DNA of 64,000 nt from Acidovorax sp. 106 (GCF_003663825.1 NZ_RCCC01000001.1:3418501-3482500); one strand, 5' to 3'; counted from the first letter of the stretch, positions 27,773 to 37,110 are shown. Notes: generated from the sequence alone by a model not told the origin. Translations and numbers: made by a program.

Positions 27773-29635
27773 TCAGCGGTGCCCTGCTAACCGGGGGGTA
27801 CCTTGCGAATAATCCGCAGAGGCGCCAGAGGCATCCAGGGTGAACCCAGCCACTGTGCGCGACAGGTTGTGGGCCTGCTCGTTCAACACGGCTGATGCTG
27901 CGGTGGATTCTTCCACCAATGCAGCGTTTTGTTGGGTGGAGCGATCCATCTCCGTGACGGCTTGATTGATCTGACTGATGCCACTGCTCTGCTCCGCCAT
28001 GGAACCATTGATTTCGCCGATGGTGAGAGTGACGCGCTGGATGCCTTGAACAATGGCGGCCATGGTGTCGCCGGTAGCCCGCACCCGTTCCGCGCCCGTT
28101 TTTACGCTGGCGCTGGACGCATCAATCAGTGTCTTGATCTCGCGGGCTGCTGCGGCACTGCGCTGCGCCAAGTTGCGCACTTCGCTGGCCACCACCGCAA
28201 AACCCCGGCCTTGTTCGCCTGCGCGTGCGGCTTCGACGGCGGCGTTGAGCGCCAGGATATTGGTCTGGAAGGCGATCGAATCAATCACGCCGATGATCTC
28301 GCCGATCTTTGTGGACGCCTTGGAGATATCGTCCATAGTAGCCACAGCGCTGGCGACCACTTCGCCGCCCTTGAGCGCCGAGGCGCTGGCCTCTCCCGCC
28401 AGCCGGGTGGCCAGGCTGGCTGAATCTGCAGACTGCTTCACGGCCACGGTGAGCTGCGACAGCGAGGCAGAGGTCTCTTGGAGGCTGCTGGCCGACCCCT
28501 CGGTGCGGTTGGACAAGTCCTGATTGCCGGCACGGATTTCGTCCGTGGCCGTCTTCATGGACTCAATGCCGTTGCGCACGTCCTTTAAAACGGTGCTGAT
28601 CTGATCTATGAAGGTATTGAAGGAGGATGCAATTTGCGCCACTTCATCTTGTCCCGAAACGGGCAACCGCTGCGTGAGATCGCCTCCTCCGGAGCCAATC
28701 TTGTCCATGGCATCGCGAACCTGCGAAAGTCGGCGGAACGACGTTGCTGTGAGCAGGCCAGCGATGCCGGCGGCGCCCAAGGCCAGCAGCACGATGGCGA
28801 TGGCCAGTGTCTGAAGCACACTGCGCAGGCCGGCTGTGGCCTCGGCCTTGTCCAGCGCCACCACCAGGATCCAGTCGGTGCCTTGCACCGCGCGCCCTTT
28901 GAGCAGCTTGGCTGCGCCCCCCATATCTACCTGCAAGGGCTGGCTAGACTTTGTCAGGTCGGCCAGCGCTGCAGGGGCCAGCAAAGGCGAAACTTCGGTG
29001 GCTGGCTTGAGCGCCAGCTTGGGGTCTGCATGTGCCAGGATCAGCCCGTCACTGTTCACCACAAAACCCATGCTGCTGGGCGTTGGGCGGATGGTGGACA
29101 CCACTTCGCGCACCCCATCCAGCGGCACTGCGCCACTGACCACACCAGCGAGCTTGCCGTCACGCAGCATGGGTGCAACGAACGCCACGTACGGCATGCC
29201 GGTGGTGGAGTCTCCGTAGGGCTTGGTTACCGACAGCTTGCCCGCTTGTGCGGCCGTTTTGTACCAGGGGCGTGCCGTGGGGTCGTAGCCCGGGGCGGTA
29301 GTGGTGGTAGAGAAAAAAGTTTTGTCTTCCCACCCGACCGTGGTGATGGGGAAGCCGCCCGACTTGCTGAGCTGGCGCACAAAGCCTTGGGGGTCTCCAT
29401 GCTCCACCACCGCAGCGGTGGCCTGAACAGCCAGTCCCTTGGCTGCCACCCACTGGTCTATCGCTGTAGCGTTGCCCGCCGTGATCGCATCAAGGTCCTG
29501 CTCAATGGTCGCGAAAGTGTTGGAGCGGGTGATGGAGTAGGTGGCCGCTCCAGTCACCGCCAACGCGCCTATGACCGTTGCGGTGCTGATGGTAAGAATC
29601 TTGGCGCGCAGGGTTTGGATCATGGAAGCTTTCAA
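27773..29635 (-). CDS. methyl-accepting chemotaxis protein with dCache sensor
   Basis: This 620-residue chemoreceptor has TM helix 1 at about 12-33 and a periplasmic dCache domain at 35-265 with the ligand-pocket motif RPWYKTA (122-128). TM helix 2 is at 273-297, HAMP at about 298-350, and a long methyl-accepting coiled coil has its tip at [19 protein letters not shown] (455-473). dCache domains usually bind amino acids, amines, purines or carboxylates. The ligand is unknown; the next gene is dctA, so a C4-dicarboxylate is a guess. It lies 91 bp from dctA, on the same strand, and is possibly transcribed separately. Confidence 0.9.
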   Translation of the reverse strand: MKASMIQTLRAKILTISTATVIGALAVTGAATYSITRSNTFATIEQDLDAITAGNATAIDQWVAAKGLAVQATAAVVEHGDPQGFVRQLSKSGGFPITTVGWEDKTFFSTTTTAPGYDPTARPWYKTAAQAGKLSVTKPYGDSTTGMPYVAFVAPMLRDGKLAGVVSGAVPLDGVREVVSTIRPTPSSMGFVVNSDGLILAHADPKLALKPATEVSPLLAPAALADLTKSSQPLQVDMGGAAKLLKGRAVQGTDWILVVALDKAEATAGLRSVLQTLAIAIVLLALGAAGIAGLLTATSFRRLSQVRDAMDKIGSGGGDLTQRLPVSGQDEVAQIASSFNTFIDQISTVLKDVRNGIESMKTATDEIRAGNQDLSNRTEGSASSLQETSASLSQLTVAVKQSADSASLATRLAGEASASALKGGEVVASAVATMDDISKASTKIGEIIGVIDSIAFQTNILALNAAVEAARAGEQGRGFAVVASEVRNLAQRSAAAAREIKTLIDASSASVKTGAERVRATGDTMAAIVQGIQRVTLTIGEINGSMAEQSSGISQINQAVTEMDRSTQQNAALVEESTAASAVLNEQAHNLSRTVAGFTLDASGASADYSQGTPRLAGHR

Positions 29636-29726
29636 AAACAGGCATAGAAATTACACATCGAATTGGGCCTGTGTTGCATTTATTTACAGAACTGTTGCTG
29701 AAAATCCAAACGGCCTGTAGGGGCGC

Positions 29727-31004
29727 CTATTGCTCCTCTGGAACCTTTTCACCGTTGAGCACCGCCTGGGCGCGCTCCCGGTCAATGTCGCCTTCCCATG
29801 CCGCGATGGCGATGGTGGCCACGCAGTTGCCAATCAGGTTGCCCAGCGCTCGCGCAATGCCCATGAACCAGTCCACCGACAGCACCATCACCAAGCCGAT
29901 GGCGGGTATGGCTGGGATGGCCTGAAGGGTGGCGGCTAGCACCACTATGGCCGAGCCCGGCACGCCGTGGGCGCCCTTGGAGGTGACCAGCGAAATGGCC
30001 AGGATGGTTAGCAAGTCCGTCATGCTGATGGGTGTGTTGGTGGCCTGGGCGATAAACACGGCCGCCAGAGTGATGTAGATCGAGAACGCATCCAGGTTGA
30101 ACGAATAACCGGTGGGAATCACCAGCCCCACGGTCGAGTCCCGCACCCCCAGGTGCTTGAGCTTGGCCATCACCTGGGGCAGCACGCTGTCGGAGGAAGT
30201 CGTTGCGAAAACGACTGCCAGCTCCTCGCGCAGGTAGCGCAGCAGTTTGAAAAGGCTCAGGCCTGACAGGCGCATGACCGTGCCCAGCACCACCAAGACA
30301 AACAGCGCGACGGCGAAGTAGAAAAGACCGACCAGCATGCCCAGCTGCTTGAGCGAGCCGATGCCGTACTTGCCCACCGTGAACGCCACAGCACCCAGCA
30401 CCCCCAGAGGCGCGAGCTGGATGATCAAGCCCATGGCGCGAAACAGCACTGCAGAGAACTCGTCGATCAGCGCGACCACGTTTTTGCCGCGTTCACCGAT
30501 CAGTGCCAGTGCACAGCCAAACACCATCGAGAACAGCAGCACCTGCAGCACGTCTCCCGTAGCAAATGCGCTCACGGCCGTGGTGGGGATGAGCTTGAGC
30601 AAGAAGTCACTAAAGCCGCCTCCTGAGAGCTTGTGGGCGTTGTCTGCATAGCTGCTCATGGCTGCAGCATCCAGTGCCTTGGGGTCCACATTCATGCCCA
30701 CCCCTGGCTCAAAGACAAAGGCCAGCACCAGCCCCAGCACCAAGGCAATGCTGGTGATCACCTCAAAGTAAATCAGCGCTTTCACGCCCAGTCGACCGAC
30801 GCGGCGCAAGTCGCCTGTGCCTGCGATGCCGTGCACGACCACGCAGAACACGATCAGCGGCACCAGCATTTTGATCAGTTTGATGAAGCCATCGCCCAGC
30901 GGTTTGAGTTGCACCGCCCATTGAGGCCAGAGCAGCCCTACCACGACCCCGGCGATCAGTGCCAGTACGACGCGGCCAAACAGTGAGCGAAAAAAGCGTT
31001 GCAT
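29727..31004 (-). CDS. dctA: C4-dicarboxylate:cation symporter DctA
   Basis: This 425-residue member of the DAACS family has the hairpin-1 serine loop TTSSDSVLP, the helix-7 motif PTGYSFNLD, the hairpin-2 SKGAHGVPGS and the helix-8 DWFMGIARALGNLIGNCVA. It takes up succinate, fumarate or malate across the inner membrane with protons or sodium. The closely related GltP cannot be ruled out, but DWFMGIARALGNLIGN favours DctA. An element containing TGCATACA, shared with the urate gene promoters, lies 41 bp upstream of the start. Confidence 0.88.
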   Translation of the reverse strand: MQRFFRSLFGRVVLALIAGVVVGLLWPQWAVQLKPLGDGFIKLIKMLVPLIVFCVVVHGIAGTGDLRRVGRLGVKALIYFEVITSIALVLGLVLAFVFEPGVGMNVDPKALDAAAMSSYADNAHKLSGGGFSDFLLKLIPTTAVSAFATGDVLQVLLFSMVFGCALALIGERGKNVVALIDEFSAVLFRAMGLIIQLAPLGVLGAVAFTVGKYGIGSLKQLGMLVGLFYFAVALFVLVVLGTVMRLSGLSLFKLLRYLREELAVVFATTSSDSVLPQVMAKLKHLGVRDSTVGLVIPTGYSFNLDAFSIYITLAAVFIAQATNTPISMTDLLTILAISLVTSKGAHGVPGSAIVVLAATLQAIPAIPAIGLVMVLSVDWFMGIARALGNLIGNCVATIAIAAWEGDIDRERAQAVLNGEKVPEEQ

Positions 31005-31043
31005 GAAGAGTTCCCGTTGATTGGCAATTTATGTACGCGAAAA

Positions 31044-31065
31044 TTGCATACAAAAAGTGTAGACA
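31044..31065. promoter_or_regulatory. TGCATACA-containing element upstream of dctA
   Basis: This AT-rich stretch holds TGCATACA (31045-31052) followed by an A-run and GTGTAGACA. The octamer is shared with the conserved element upstream of hiuH and puuD, but the rest differs, so membership of the same regulon is only possible. Confidence 0.35.
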
Positions 31066-31118
31066 TGAATGCCTACCGAGAACTGCGGGTTATCCCTGCT
31101 GAACGCCTCCTGCGGGCA

Positions 31119-31145
31119 TAAAAAAGCCGGGCACACAGGCCCGGC
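31119..31145 (-). terminator. rho-independent terminator of the ureide operon
   Basis: The stem GCCGGGC (31126-31132) pairs with GCCCGGC (31139-31145). On the minus strand it is followed by a run of U, 34 bp after the stop codon of the M20 hydrolase gene. Confidence 0.88.
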
Positions 31146-31178
31146 GTGGTGGTAGATGCCGCCAAAGTGGCTTGCTTG

Positions 31179-32423
31179 TCAGCGCAGCAGATCGCTCAGC
31201 GCCCGTGCGATCACCTTGGTGGCACGGCGCAGGTCTTCCAGTTGCAGGCGTTCGTCGGCCCGCTTGGCGTGGGATTCGAGCACGGTGCGCGGCCCGGCGC
31301 CATAGATCACGCCGGGGATGCCGCGCTCTACATACAGCCGCACGTCGGTGTACAGCGGGGTGCCTACGGCGGGCACGGGCTCGCCGATCACGGCCTGCGC
31401 GTGTTTCTGGATCGCATCGACCAGCGGTGCATTGCCCGCCAGCGGGGTCATGGCGTTGGCCAGCAGCAGGCGCTTGATGTCCACGCTGATGCCAGCGCGC
31501 TCGCCCGCCGCCTGCTCGATGATGCGGCGGATGTTGGCTTCGACCTCCACCGGGTTCTCTTCGGGGATCATGCGGCGGTCGAGCTTGAACATCACCTTGC
31601 CGGGCACCACGTTGGTATTGGTGCCGCCCTCAATGCGGCCCACGTTCAGGTACGGGTGCTTGATGCCTTCGACCTTGGATGTGACCTTCTTGTATTCATC
31701 GTTCTGCGCATACAGCGCGTTCAGGATGTGCACGGCGCCTTGCAGCGCATCCACGCCGGTGTGGGGCACGGCGGCGTGGGCCATCTTGCCGTGCACGGTC
31801 ACTTCCATTTGCAGGCAGCCGTTGTGGGCGGTGACCACTTCGTAGCTGAAGCCTGCAGCAATCATCAGGTCGGGCTTGGCCAGGCCGTTCTTCAGCAGCC
31901 AGCCAGGGCCCAACTCGCCGCCAAATTCTTCGTCGTAGGTGAAGTGCAGTTCCACCGCGCCCTTCGTGGGCTTGGCGACGGCTTCCAGCGCCCGCACGGC
32001 AAAGGTGAAGCTGGCAAAGTCGCTCTTGCTCACGGCGGTGGCGCGGCCATACATCTTGCCGTCTGCAATTTCGGCGCCGTAGGGGTCGTGGGTCCAGCCC
32101 TCACCGGGCGGCACCACGTCGCCATGGGCGTTCAGGGCAATGGTCTTGCCGCCATCGCCCGGCGCTCCGTAGGGGCGGCGCACGATGAGGTTGGTGATGG
32201 ACTCCATGCCGTAGGCCTGCACATCGGCAGCGGGCACAGCGTGCTTCTCGGCTTCGTAGCCAAAGTCTTTGAGCAGCTCTGCCGTGCGTTCGGCATGGGG
32301 TGCGTTGTTGCCGGGCGGCGTGTCGGTGGGCACACGCACCAGGGCCTGCAAAAAGTGCACTTCCTCATCAAAGTGCTGGTCGATCCAGGCGTCCAGCGCG
32401 GCGTAGTTGTTGTTCGTAGTCAT
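31179..32423 (-). CDS. M20-family metallohydrolase (ArgE/DapE-like) in ureide operon
   Basis: This 414-residue protein has M20 metal-site text LNAHGDVVPPGEGW, YGRATAVSKSDF and TYDEEFGGELGPG. The lid-domain HGKMAHAAVPHTG follows, and a late THESH-like region reads VLESHAKRADE. It is annotated in relatives as acetylornithine deacetylase or succinyl-diaminopimelate desuccinylase, but its ATG overlaps the stop of the uraD/allantoate amidohydrolase fusion (ATGA). A role in ureide breakdown, for example on ureidoglycolate or another carbamoyl compound, is an inference from position. It is the last gene before a terminator. Confidence 0.8.
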   Translation of the reverse strand: MTTNNNYAALDAWIDQHFDEEVHFLQALVRVPTDTPPGNNAPHAERTAELLKDFGYEAEKHAVPAADVQAYGMESITNLIVRRPYGAPGDGGKTIALNAHGDVVPPGEGWTHDPYGAEIADGKMYGRATAVSKSDFASFTFAVRALEAVAKPTKGAVELHFTYDEEFGGELGPGWLLKNGLAKPDLMIAAGFSYEVVTAHNGCLQMEVTVHGKMAHAAVPHTGVDALQGAVHILNALYAQNDEYKKVTSKVEGIKHPYLNVGRIEGGTNTNVVPGKVMFKLDRRMIPEENPVEVEANIRRIIEQAAGERAGISVDIKRLLLANAMTPLAGNAPLVDAIQKHAQAVIGEPVPAVGTPLYTDVRLYVERGIPGVIYGAGPRTVLESHAKRADERLQLEDLRRATKVIARALSDLLR

Positions 32424-34207
32424 GGTTGTGGTTCCTCGGCAAGCTGGTGCAGCACCTGGGTGAAGGCGTCCACGGCCAGCTGCATGTCGTTGTGGGTGGT
32501 GGATTCGAGCGGGTTGTGGCTGATGCCCGAGTTTTGGCCGCGCACGAACAGCATCGCCTGCGGCAAGATGGAGTGCAGTTTCATGGCGTCGTGCCCCGCG
32601 CCGCTGGGCATGCGGAACACTGGCACGCCCAGGGTGTCCACGGCGCGCTCCCAGTGGTTTTGCAATGCGGGCGCGCTGGGTGCAGCGGCGGCGCGCATGG
32701 ATTCTTCCAGGGTGTAGCGCAGGCCGCGCCGCTGGGCAATGCGGGCGAGTTCGTCCAGCACATCGCGCACCAGGGCGTCACGCTGCGCGTCGGTGGGCGC
32801 ACGCAAATCCAGGCTGAACTGGCAGCGCCCCGGCACCACGTTGATGGAGCCGCCGGGCACATTCAGCTGCCCAATGGTGCCCACAGAGTCGCCATCCTGC
32901 GCGGCGCGCTGCTCCACATACAGCGCCAGCTCGGCCACGGCAACAGCCGCATCGCGGCGGCGGTCCATGGGGGTGGTGCCCGCGTGGCTGGCGGTGCCGA
33001 TCATCTCGGCCACAAAGCGCACGCCGCCGTTGATGGAGGTGACCACGCCCAGGGGCAGGTCCAGCTCGTTGAGCACGGGGCCCTGTTCGATGTGCACTTC
33101 GATAAAGCCCAGGTACTGCGCCGGGTCGCGCTGCAGCTTGGCAATGTCGTCAATGCACAGGCCCGCATGCTGCATGGCCTCGCGCATGGTCACGCCGTCG
33201 GCGTCCTTTTGCTCCAGCCACGCAGGGTTGAAGTGGCCGATCAGCGCGCCCGAGCCCAGGAAGGTGGCCTTGTAGCGCTGGCCTTCTTCTTCGGCAAAGC
33301 CCACCACCTCGATGCCGAACGGCAGGCGCTGGCCGGTGCGGTGCAGCTCGCGCACGCAGGCCATGGGCACGAAGATGCCCAGGCGGCCGTCGTATTTGCC
33401 GCCGTTGCGCACCGTGTCGTAGTGGCTGCCGGTCATCAGGTAGCGCTTGCCTGGGGCCGCCGGCTCCGCTGGGTGGTAGCGGCCCACTACGTTGCCCACG
33501 GCGTCAATCTCCACATCGTCAAAGCCGCAGTCGCGCATCCAGTGGCTGATGCGCTGTGCGCAGGCGCGGTGCGCGTCGGTGAGGTAGGTGACGGTGAGCT
33601 GGCCCTTTTCGGCAAAGCCGGGGTCAGAGAGTTCGGCCAGTTGCTCTTGCCAGTCCCACACATCGCCGCCCAGCAGGGGCTCGGTGCCGAACTTGTCGTT
33701 CAGGCGAATCTCGGCAATACGGTGGATGTTGCGCAGGGCCTCGGCCAGTTCGAACTCAGGGTGGTTGTCCAGCCGCCGGGCAAAGGTGTCGATGATTTCG
33801 CGCTTACCCAGGCCCGTGCCGCGCGGCCCACGCACCGCCAGGATGAACGGGAAGCCAAAGCGTTCGTTGTAGGCCGCGTTGAGCTGCTGAATGCGCTCAA
33901 ACTCCTCGGGCGTGCACTGCGTCAGGCCCGCCTTGCTTTGCTCGTGGGTGGATTCGGCCGTGAGGCTTTGGGCCACCATGGCTTTGCCCGCCAGCTCAGG
34001 GTGGGCGCGGATCAGCCCCAGTTGCGCCTCGGTGCCCGCGGTGCGCACCACCTGCGCCAGGGCGTGTTGCAGTTGGGCCTGGCTGCGAAAGGGCCGCTGC
34101 GCCAGGGCTTGCTCTGCAATCCAGGGCGAGTGTTCGTACAGCCCGTCCAGCAGCGCCAGCGCTTCTGTGGGGCTCGCGGCGTTGAGTTGTTCCAGGGTCA
34201 GTGGCAT
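32420..34207 (-). CDS. fused OHCU decarboxylase / allantoate amidohydrolase
   Basis: This 595-residue fusion has residues 1-165 as OHCU decarboxylase (UraD), with HPELAG (69-74) and FGFPFILAV (117-125). Residues 185-590 are an M20-type amidase of the allantoate amidohydrolase/ureidopropionase group, with H262 in GSHYDT, D273 in KYDGRLGI, EEEG (306-309) and SHAGTTPMDRRRDA. One chain would therefore make S-allantoin from OHCU and later hydrolyse allantoate to ureidoglycine, NH3 and CO2. PuuE, encoded just upstream, does the step in between. The ATG at 34207 starts the UraD domain exactly. Confidence 0.87.
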   Translation of the reverse strand: MPLTLEQLNAASPTEALALLDGLYEHSPWIAEQALAQRPFRSQAQLQHALAQVVRTAGTEAQLGLIRAHPELAGKAMVAQSLTAESTHEQSKAGLTQCTPEEFERIQQLNAAYNERFGFPFILAVRGPRGTGLGKREIIDTFARRLDNHPEFELAEALRNIHRIAEIRLNDKFGTEPLLGGDVWDWQEQLAELSDPGFAEKGQLTVTYLTDAHRACAQRISHWMRDCGFDDVEIDAVGNVVGRYHPAEPAAPGKRYLMTGSHYDTVRNGGKYDGRLGIFVPMACVRELHRTGQRLPFGIEVVGFAEEEGQRYKATFLGSGALIGHFNPAWLEQKDADGVTMREAMQHAGLCIDDIAKLQRDPAQYLGFIEVHIEQGPVLNELDLPLGVVTSINGGVRFVAEMIGTASHAGTTPMDRRRDAAVAVAELALYVEQRAAQDGDSVGTIGQLNVPGGSINVVPGRCQFSLDLRAPTDAQRDALVRDVLDELARIAQRRGLRYTLEESMRAAAAPSAPALQNHWERAVDTLGVPVFRMPSGAGHDAMKLHSILPQAMLFVRGQNSGISHNPLESTTHNDMQLAVDAFTQVLHQLAEEPQP

Positions 34208-34218
34208 GGTAGGTGCTT

Positions 34219-34270
34219 CAAAAAAGTGAGCTGCTCGCGCTTGATTGACAAGCGCTGGAGGCCAATTTGA
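34219..34270 (+). repeat. family-A palindromic repeat
   Basis: AGCTGCTCGCGCTTGATTG is followed by ACAAGCGCTGGAGGCC and AATTTGATTC. It fills the 77-bp gap between puuE and the uraD fusion gene inside the operon, in reverse orientation to transcription. Confidence 0.9.
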
Positions 34271-34284
34271 TTCATAAATAGGGC

Positions 34285-35235
34285 TCACACGGCGGGTGCC
34301 GGGTGGTGCTGCGCCCAGTGGCGGGCAATGTCGATGCGCCGTGCCACCCACACCTTGTCGTGCTGGGCAATGTGGTCGAGGAATCGCTGCAATGCGGTGA
34401 TGCGACCGGGGCGGCCCAGCAGGCGGCAGTGCATGCCGATGCTCATCATCTTGGGGGCGTTGTCACCGGCGGGGTCACCTTCTGTGTACAGCGCGTCAAA
34501 GGTGTCTTTCAGGTACTGGAAGAACGGATCGGCGTGCGAATAGCCTTGCGGCAGGGCAAAGCGCATGTCGTTGCAGTCCAGCGTGTAGGGCACGATGAGC
34601 TGGTGCACGGCGCTGCCGTCGGTGCGCTGCACCTTCATCCAAAACGGCAGGTCGTCGCCGTAGTAGTCGCTGTCGTATTCAAAACCGCCAAAGTCGGCCA
34701 CCAAGCGGTGCGTGTTGGGGCTGTCGCGGCCGGTGTACCAGCCCACGGGCCTGTGGCCGGTCAGCTTCTGGATGATGTCCATCGCCTCGGCCATGTGCGC
34801 CCGCTCGACCTCTTCGGGCACGTGCTGGTAGTGGATCCACTTGAGACCGTGGCAGGCAATCTCGTGCCCCAGCTCCACAAAGGCGGCGGTCAGCTCGGGG
34901 TGGCGCTGCAGCGCGGTCGATACGCCAAACACGGTGAGCGGTAGCCCGCGCTTTTCAAACTCGCGCAGGATCCGCCACACCCCCGCCCGCGAGCCGTACT
35001 CGTAGATGCCTTCCATGCTCATGTGCCGCTCAGGATAGCTGGCGGGGTTGAACATTTCAGACAGGAACTGCTCGCTGCCCGCATCGCCGTGCAGCGTGGC
35101 GTTCTCGCCGCCTTCTTCGTAGTTCAGCACAAACTGCACCGCAATGCGGGCGCCGCCGGGCCACTGGGCGTGGGGCGGGTTTTTGCCGTAGCCAATCAGG
35201 TCGCGGGGGTAAGGGGCGGTGGCGTCGTAGATCAT
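34285..35235 (-). CDS. puuE: allantoinase PuuE (polysaccharide deacetylase family)
   Basis: This 316-residue NodB-fold enzyme has the typical allantoinase start YPRDLIGYGKNPPHAQWPGG, then VQFVLNYEEGGE, SYPERHMSMEGIYEYGSR, CHGLKWI and SIGMHCRLLGRPGR. PuuE is the cofactor-simple allantoinase unrelated to the amidohydrolase AllB; it hydrolyses allantoin to allantoate. The start at 35235 matches the family, and upstream residues in the open frame do not. It lies 50 bp after the GntR regulator gene and before the uraD/allantoate amidohydrolase fusion, which act just before and after it in the pathway. Confidence 0.93.
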   Translation of the reverse strand: MIYDATAPYPRDLIGYGKNPPHAQWPGGARIAVQFVLNYEEGGENATLHGDAGSEQFLSEMFNPASYPERHMSMEGIYEYGSRAGVWRILREFEKRGLPLTVFGVSTALQRHPELTAAFVELGHEIACHGLKWIHYQHVPEEVERAHMAEAMDIIQKLTGHRPVGWYTGRDSPNTHRLVADFGGFEYDSDYYGDDLPFWMKVQRTDGSAVHQLIVPYTLDCNDMRFALPQGYSHADPFFQYLKDTFDALYTEGDPAGDNAPKMMSIGMHCRLLGRPGRITALQRFLDHIAQHDKVWVARRIDIARHWAQHHPAPAV

Positions 35236-35285
35236 GGTGGGTGGGCTTGAAAGGGGCGGGTGAGGCTGCACTGCCAAGACAGGGT

Positions 35286-35951
35286 TCAAGACAGCGCCAG
35301 AGACAGGTCGTTGATGGGCGCTGGGCGGTCAAAGATCAGGCTTTCTTCCACATGCAGCAAATGTGCCTGCATGAGCTGCACGGCCCGCTCTTCGTCCTTG
35401 GCCCCCAGGGCCTTGACGATGTCGGCGTGCTCTTCGTGCGAGTGTTCGGCGGCGCTGGCGCTTTGGTACATCAGCGTGATGAGTGAGCAGCGCGAGATCA
35501 AATCGCCCAGCATCTGCGCCAGCACCTGGTTGCCCATCAGCTCGGCCATGCGCACATGGAAGTCGCCCAGCAGCTCGGTACGCTCAGGCGCATCGCCCTG
35601 GTCTACCGCCTGTTTTTCGCGGGCTACGTGCTCGCGCAGTGCGCGCAGCTTGGCGGGGGTGACCTGTTGCATGAAGGCGCGCACCATCTCGGCCTCGAGC
35701 ATGCGGCGCACGGCAAACACCTGGCGCGCCTCGTCGGCCGAGGGGGCGGCCACAAAGGCGCCCCGCGCGGGCTCCAGCCGCACCAGGCGGTTTTGTGCCA
35801 GCTGAAACAGCGCTTGCCGCACCAGCGTGCGCGACACGCCAAAGTGGTCGGCCAGCTTTTGTTCGGCCAGCTTGGTGCCCGGCTGCAGGCGGTGCTCGAC
35901 GATGGCGCGGGTCAGGCGCGTCACGATGAGGCTGGTGGTCGAGTTATCCAT
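35286..35951 (-). CDS. GntR-family (FCD) regulator of ureide catabolism
   Basis: This 221-residue protein has a winged helix (LTRAIVEHRLQPGTKLAEQK, VSRTLVRQALFQLAQNRLV) and an FCD domain with the metal ligands in GDFHVRMAEL and the later histidines. It heads the ureide operon, so it is probably autoregulated. The element TGTATACACTTTTGG, 30-44 bp before its start, recurs almost unchanged before hiuH and puuD. Start choice: ATG 35951 has family-like residues; an ATG three codons earlier (35960) is equally possible. Confidence 0.83.
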   Translation of the reverse strand: MDNSTTSLIVTRLTRAIVEHRLQPGTKLAEQKLADHFGVSRTLVRQALFQLAQNRLVRLEPARGAFVAAPSADEARQVFAVRRMLEAEMVRAFMQQVTPAKLRALREHVAREKQAVDQGDAPERTELLGDFHVRMAELMGNQVLAQMLGDLISRCSLITLMYQSASAAEHSHEEHADIVKALGAKDEERAVQLMQAHLLHVEESLIFDRPAPINDLSLALS

Positions 35952-35980
35952 GCGCTGCATGATAGCCGCAAGCGGCGTTT

Positions 35981-35995
35981 TGTATACACTTTTGG
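35981..35995. promoter_or_regulatory. conserved element TGTATACACTTTTGG (ureide regulator promoter)
   Basis: The palindromic core TGTATACA is followed by CTTTTGG. It matches the elements at 47867 and 49994 at 13 of 15 positions. The position 30-44 bp before the regulator start suits an autoregulatory operator. It is probably the binding site of the GntR/FCD protein encoded next to it. Confidence 0.65.
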
Positions 35996-36018
35996 TGGAC
36001 TGTTTGGGGTGAAAGAGT

Positions 36019-36942
36019 TCAATCCCCCGGCGTGCTGCTGGCAAACCGCCCCACCAAAAAGTCCACAAACGCCCGCACCCGCGCCGCCGCCTGGTGGCGC
36101 TGGGGGTAGATGGCGTAGATATCGGCCGGGGGCGTGTGGTGGTCTGCCAGCACCTGCACCAAGCGGCCGCTGCGCAGGTAGCGGGCCACGTCCCACTCGG
36201 CGCGCATCACGATGCCGTGGCCCTCCAGTGCCCAGTTCACGGCGATTTCGCCATCGTTGGTGCTCAGGCCGCCACGCACCTTCACCACCTCCACCGCGCC
36301 GCTCTTGCGGGCAGGGCTCAGCCGCCATTGGCCGTAGGCGTCGTCGCCCTGGCGTATGCCAATGCAGTCGTGGCGGGCCAGGTCGCTCGGTATCTTGGGG
36401 GTGCCGCGCTGCGCCAGGTAGGCGGGCGATGCGCACAGCAGCCGCCGGTTGGGCGCAATGCGCCGTGCAATCACGCGGGCGTCGGGCGGCTCGCCAAAGC
36501 GGATGCACACGTCAAACGCGTCCGACGCCAGTGGCGGCGGGTCTACCGACAACTGCAGTTGCACCTGCACCTGCGGGTGGCTGCGCACAAAGTCTGAAAT
36601 CAGCGGCGCAATGTGGCTGCGCCCAAAGCCCAGCGTGGCATTCACCCGCAGCAGCCCCTGTGGGGTGGACTGCGTGCGTGAGACCAGTTGCTCCATGTCG
36701 GCAATGTCGGCCAGGATGCGCCGCGCGTGCGCCAGATAGGTCTCGCCCTCGGGCGTGAGGCTGACGCGCCGCGTGGTGCGGTTGAGCAGCTGCACGCCCA
36801 GTCGCGCCTCCATCTGCGCCAGGCGCTTGCTCACGGCGGGCGTGCTCACGTTCAACTCGCGCGCCGTGGCCGAAAAGCTGCCACAGCGTGCCAGCAGGCT
36901 GAAGAACGCCATCTCGGAAGGGGCAGAAAGCGGTGTGCTCAT
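36019..36942 (-). CDS. LysR-family regulator of the tartrate cluster
   Basis: This 307-residue protein has an N-terminal helix-turn-helix (GSFSATARELNVSTPAVSKR) and a type 2 periplasmic-binding-like effector domain. It resembles TtdR-like regulators. It is divergent from the tartrate dehydrogenase gene, with a perfect palindrome in the 168-bp gap, and is therefore the likely activator of that operon. An ATG ten codons in (MAFFSLL) is an alternative start. Confidence 0.85.
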   Translation of the reverse strand: MSTPLSAPSEMAFFSLLARCGSFSATARELNVSTPAVSKRLAQMEARLGVQLLNRTTRRVSLTPEGETYLAHARRILADIADMEQLVSRTQSTPQGLLRVNATLGFGRSHIAPLISDFVRSHPQVQVQLQLSVDPPPLASDAFDVCIRFGEPPDARVIARRIAPNRRLLCASPAYLAQRGTPKIPSDLARHDCIGIRQGDDAYGQWRLSPARKSGAVEVVKVRGGLSTNDGEIAVNWALEGHGIVMRAEWDVARYLRSGRLVQVLADHHTPPADIYAIYPQRHQAAARVRAFVDFLVGRFASSTPGD

Positions 36943-36952
36943 TGTTTCTTTA

Positions 36953-36973
36953 AAGTTAACAACAGGATAACTT
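36953..36973. promoter_or_regulatory. LysR-type operator AAGTTA-N9-TAACTT
   Basis: Perfect 6-bp arms surround a 9-bp spacer, the geometry of a LysR recognition site. It begins 11 bp upstream of the LysR gene start and lies about 140 bp before the tartrate dehydrogenase start, so one site could serve both. Confidence 0.7.
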
Positions 36974-37110
36974 GAAGGGTGTCTTTTTGAATCATATGCC
37001 CGCTAGATTTGCCCCATGGCGGCTTTGTGAGCAGGTTCTCAGGCCATGACCCCATGGATGCCGAGAACACCCAGCCACCGCAGACCCCCTTCAAATCAGG
37101 AGACCATGAC

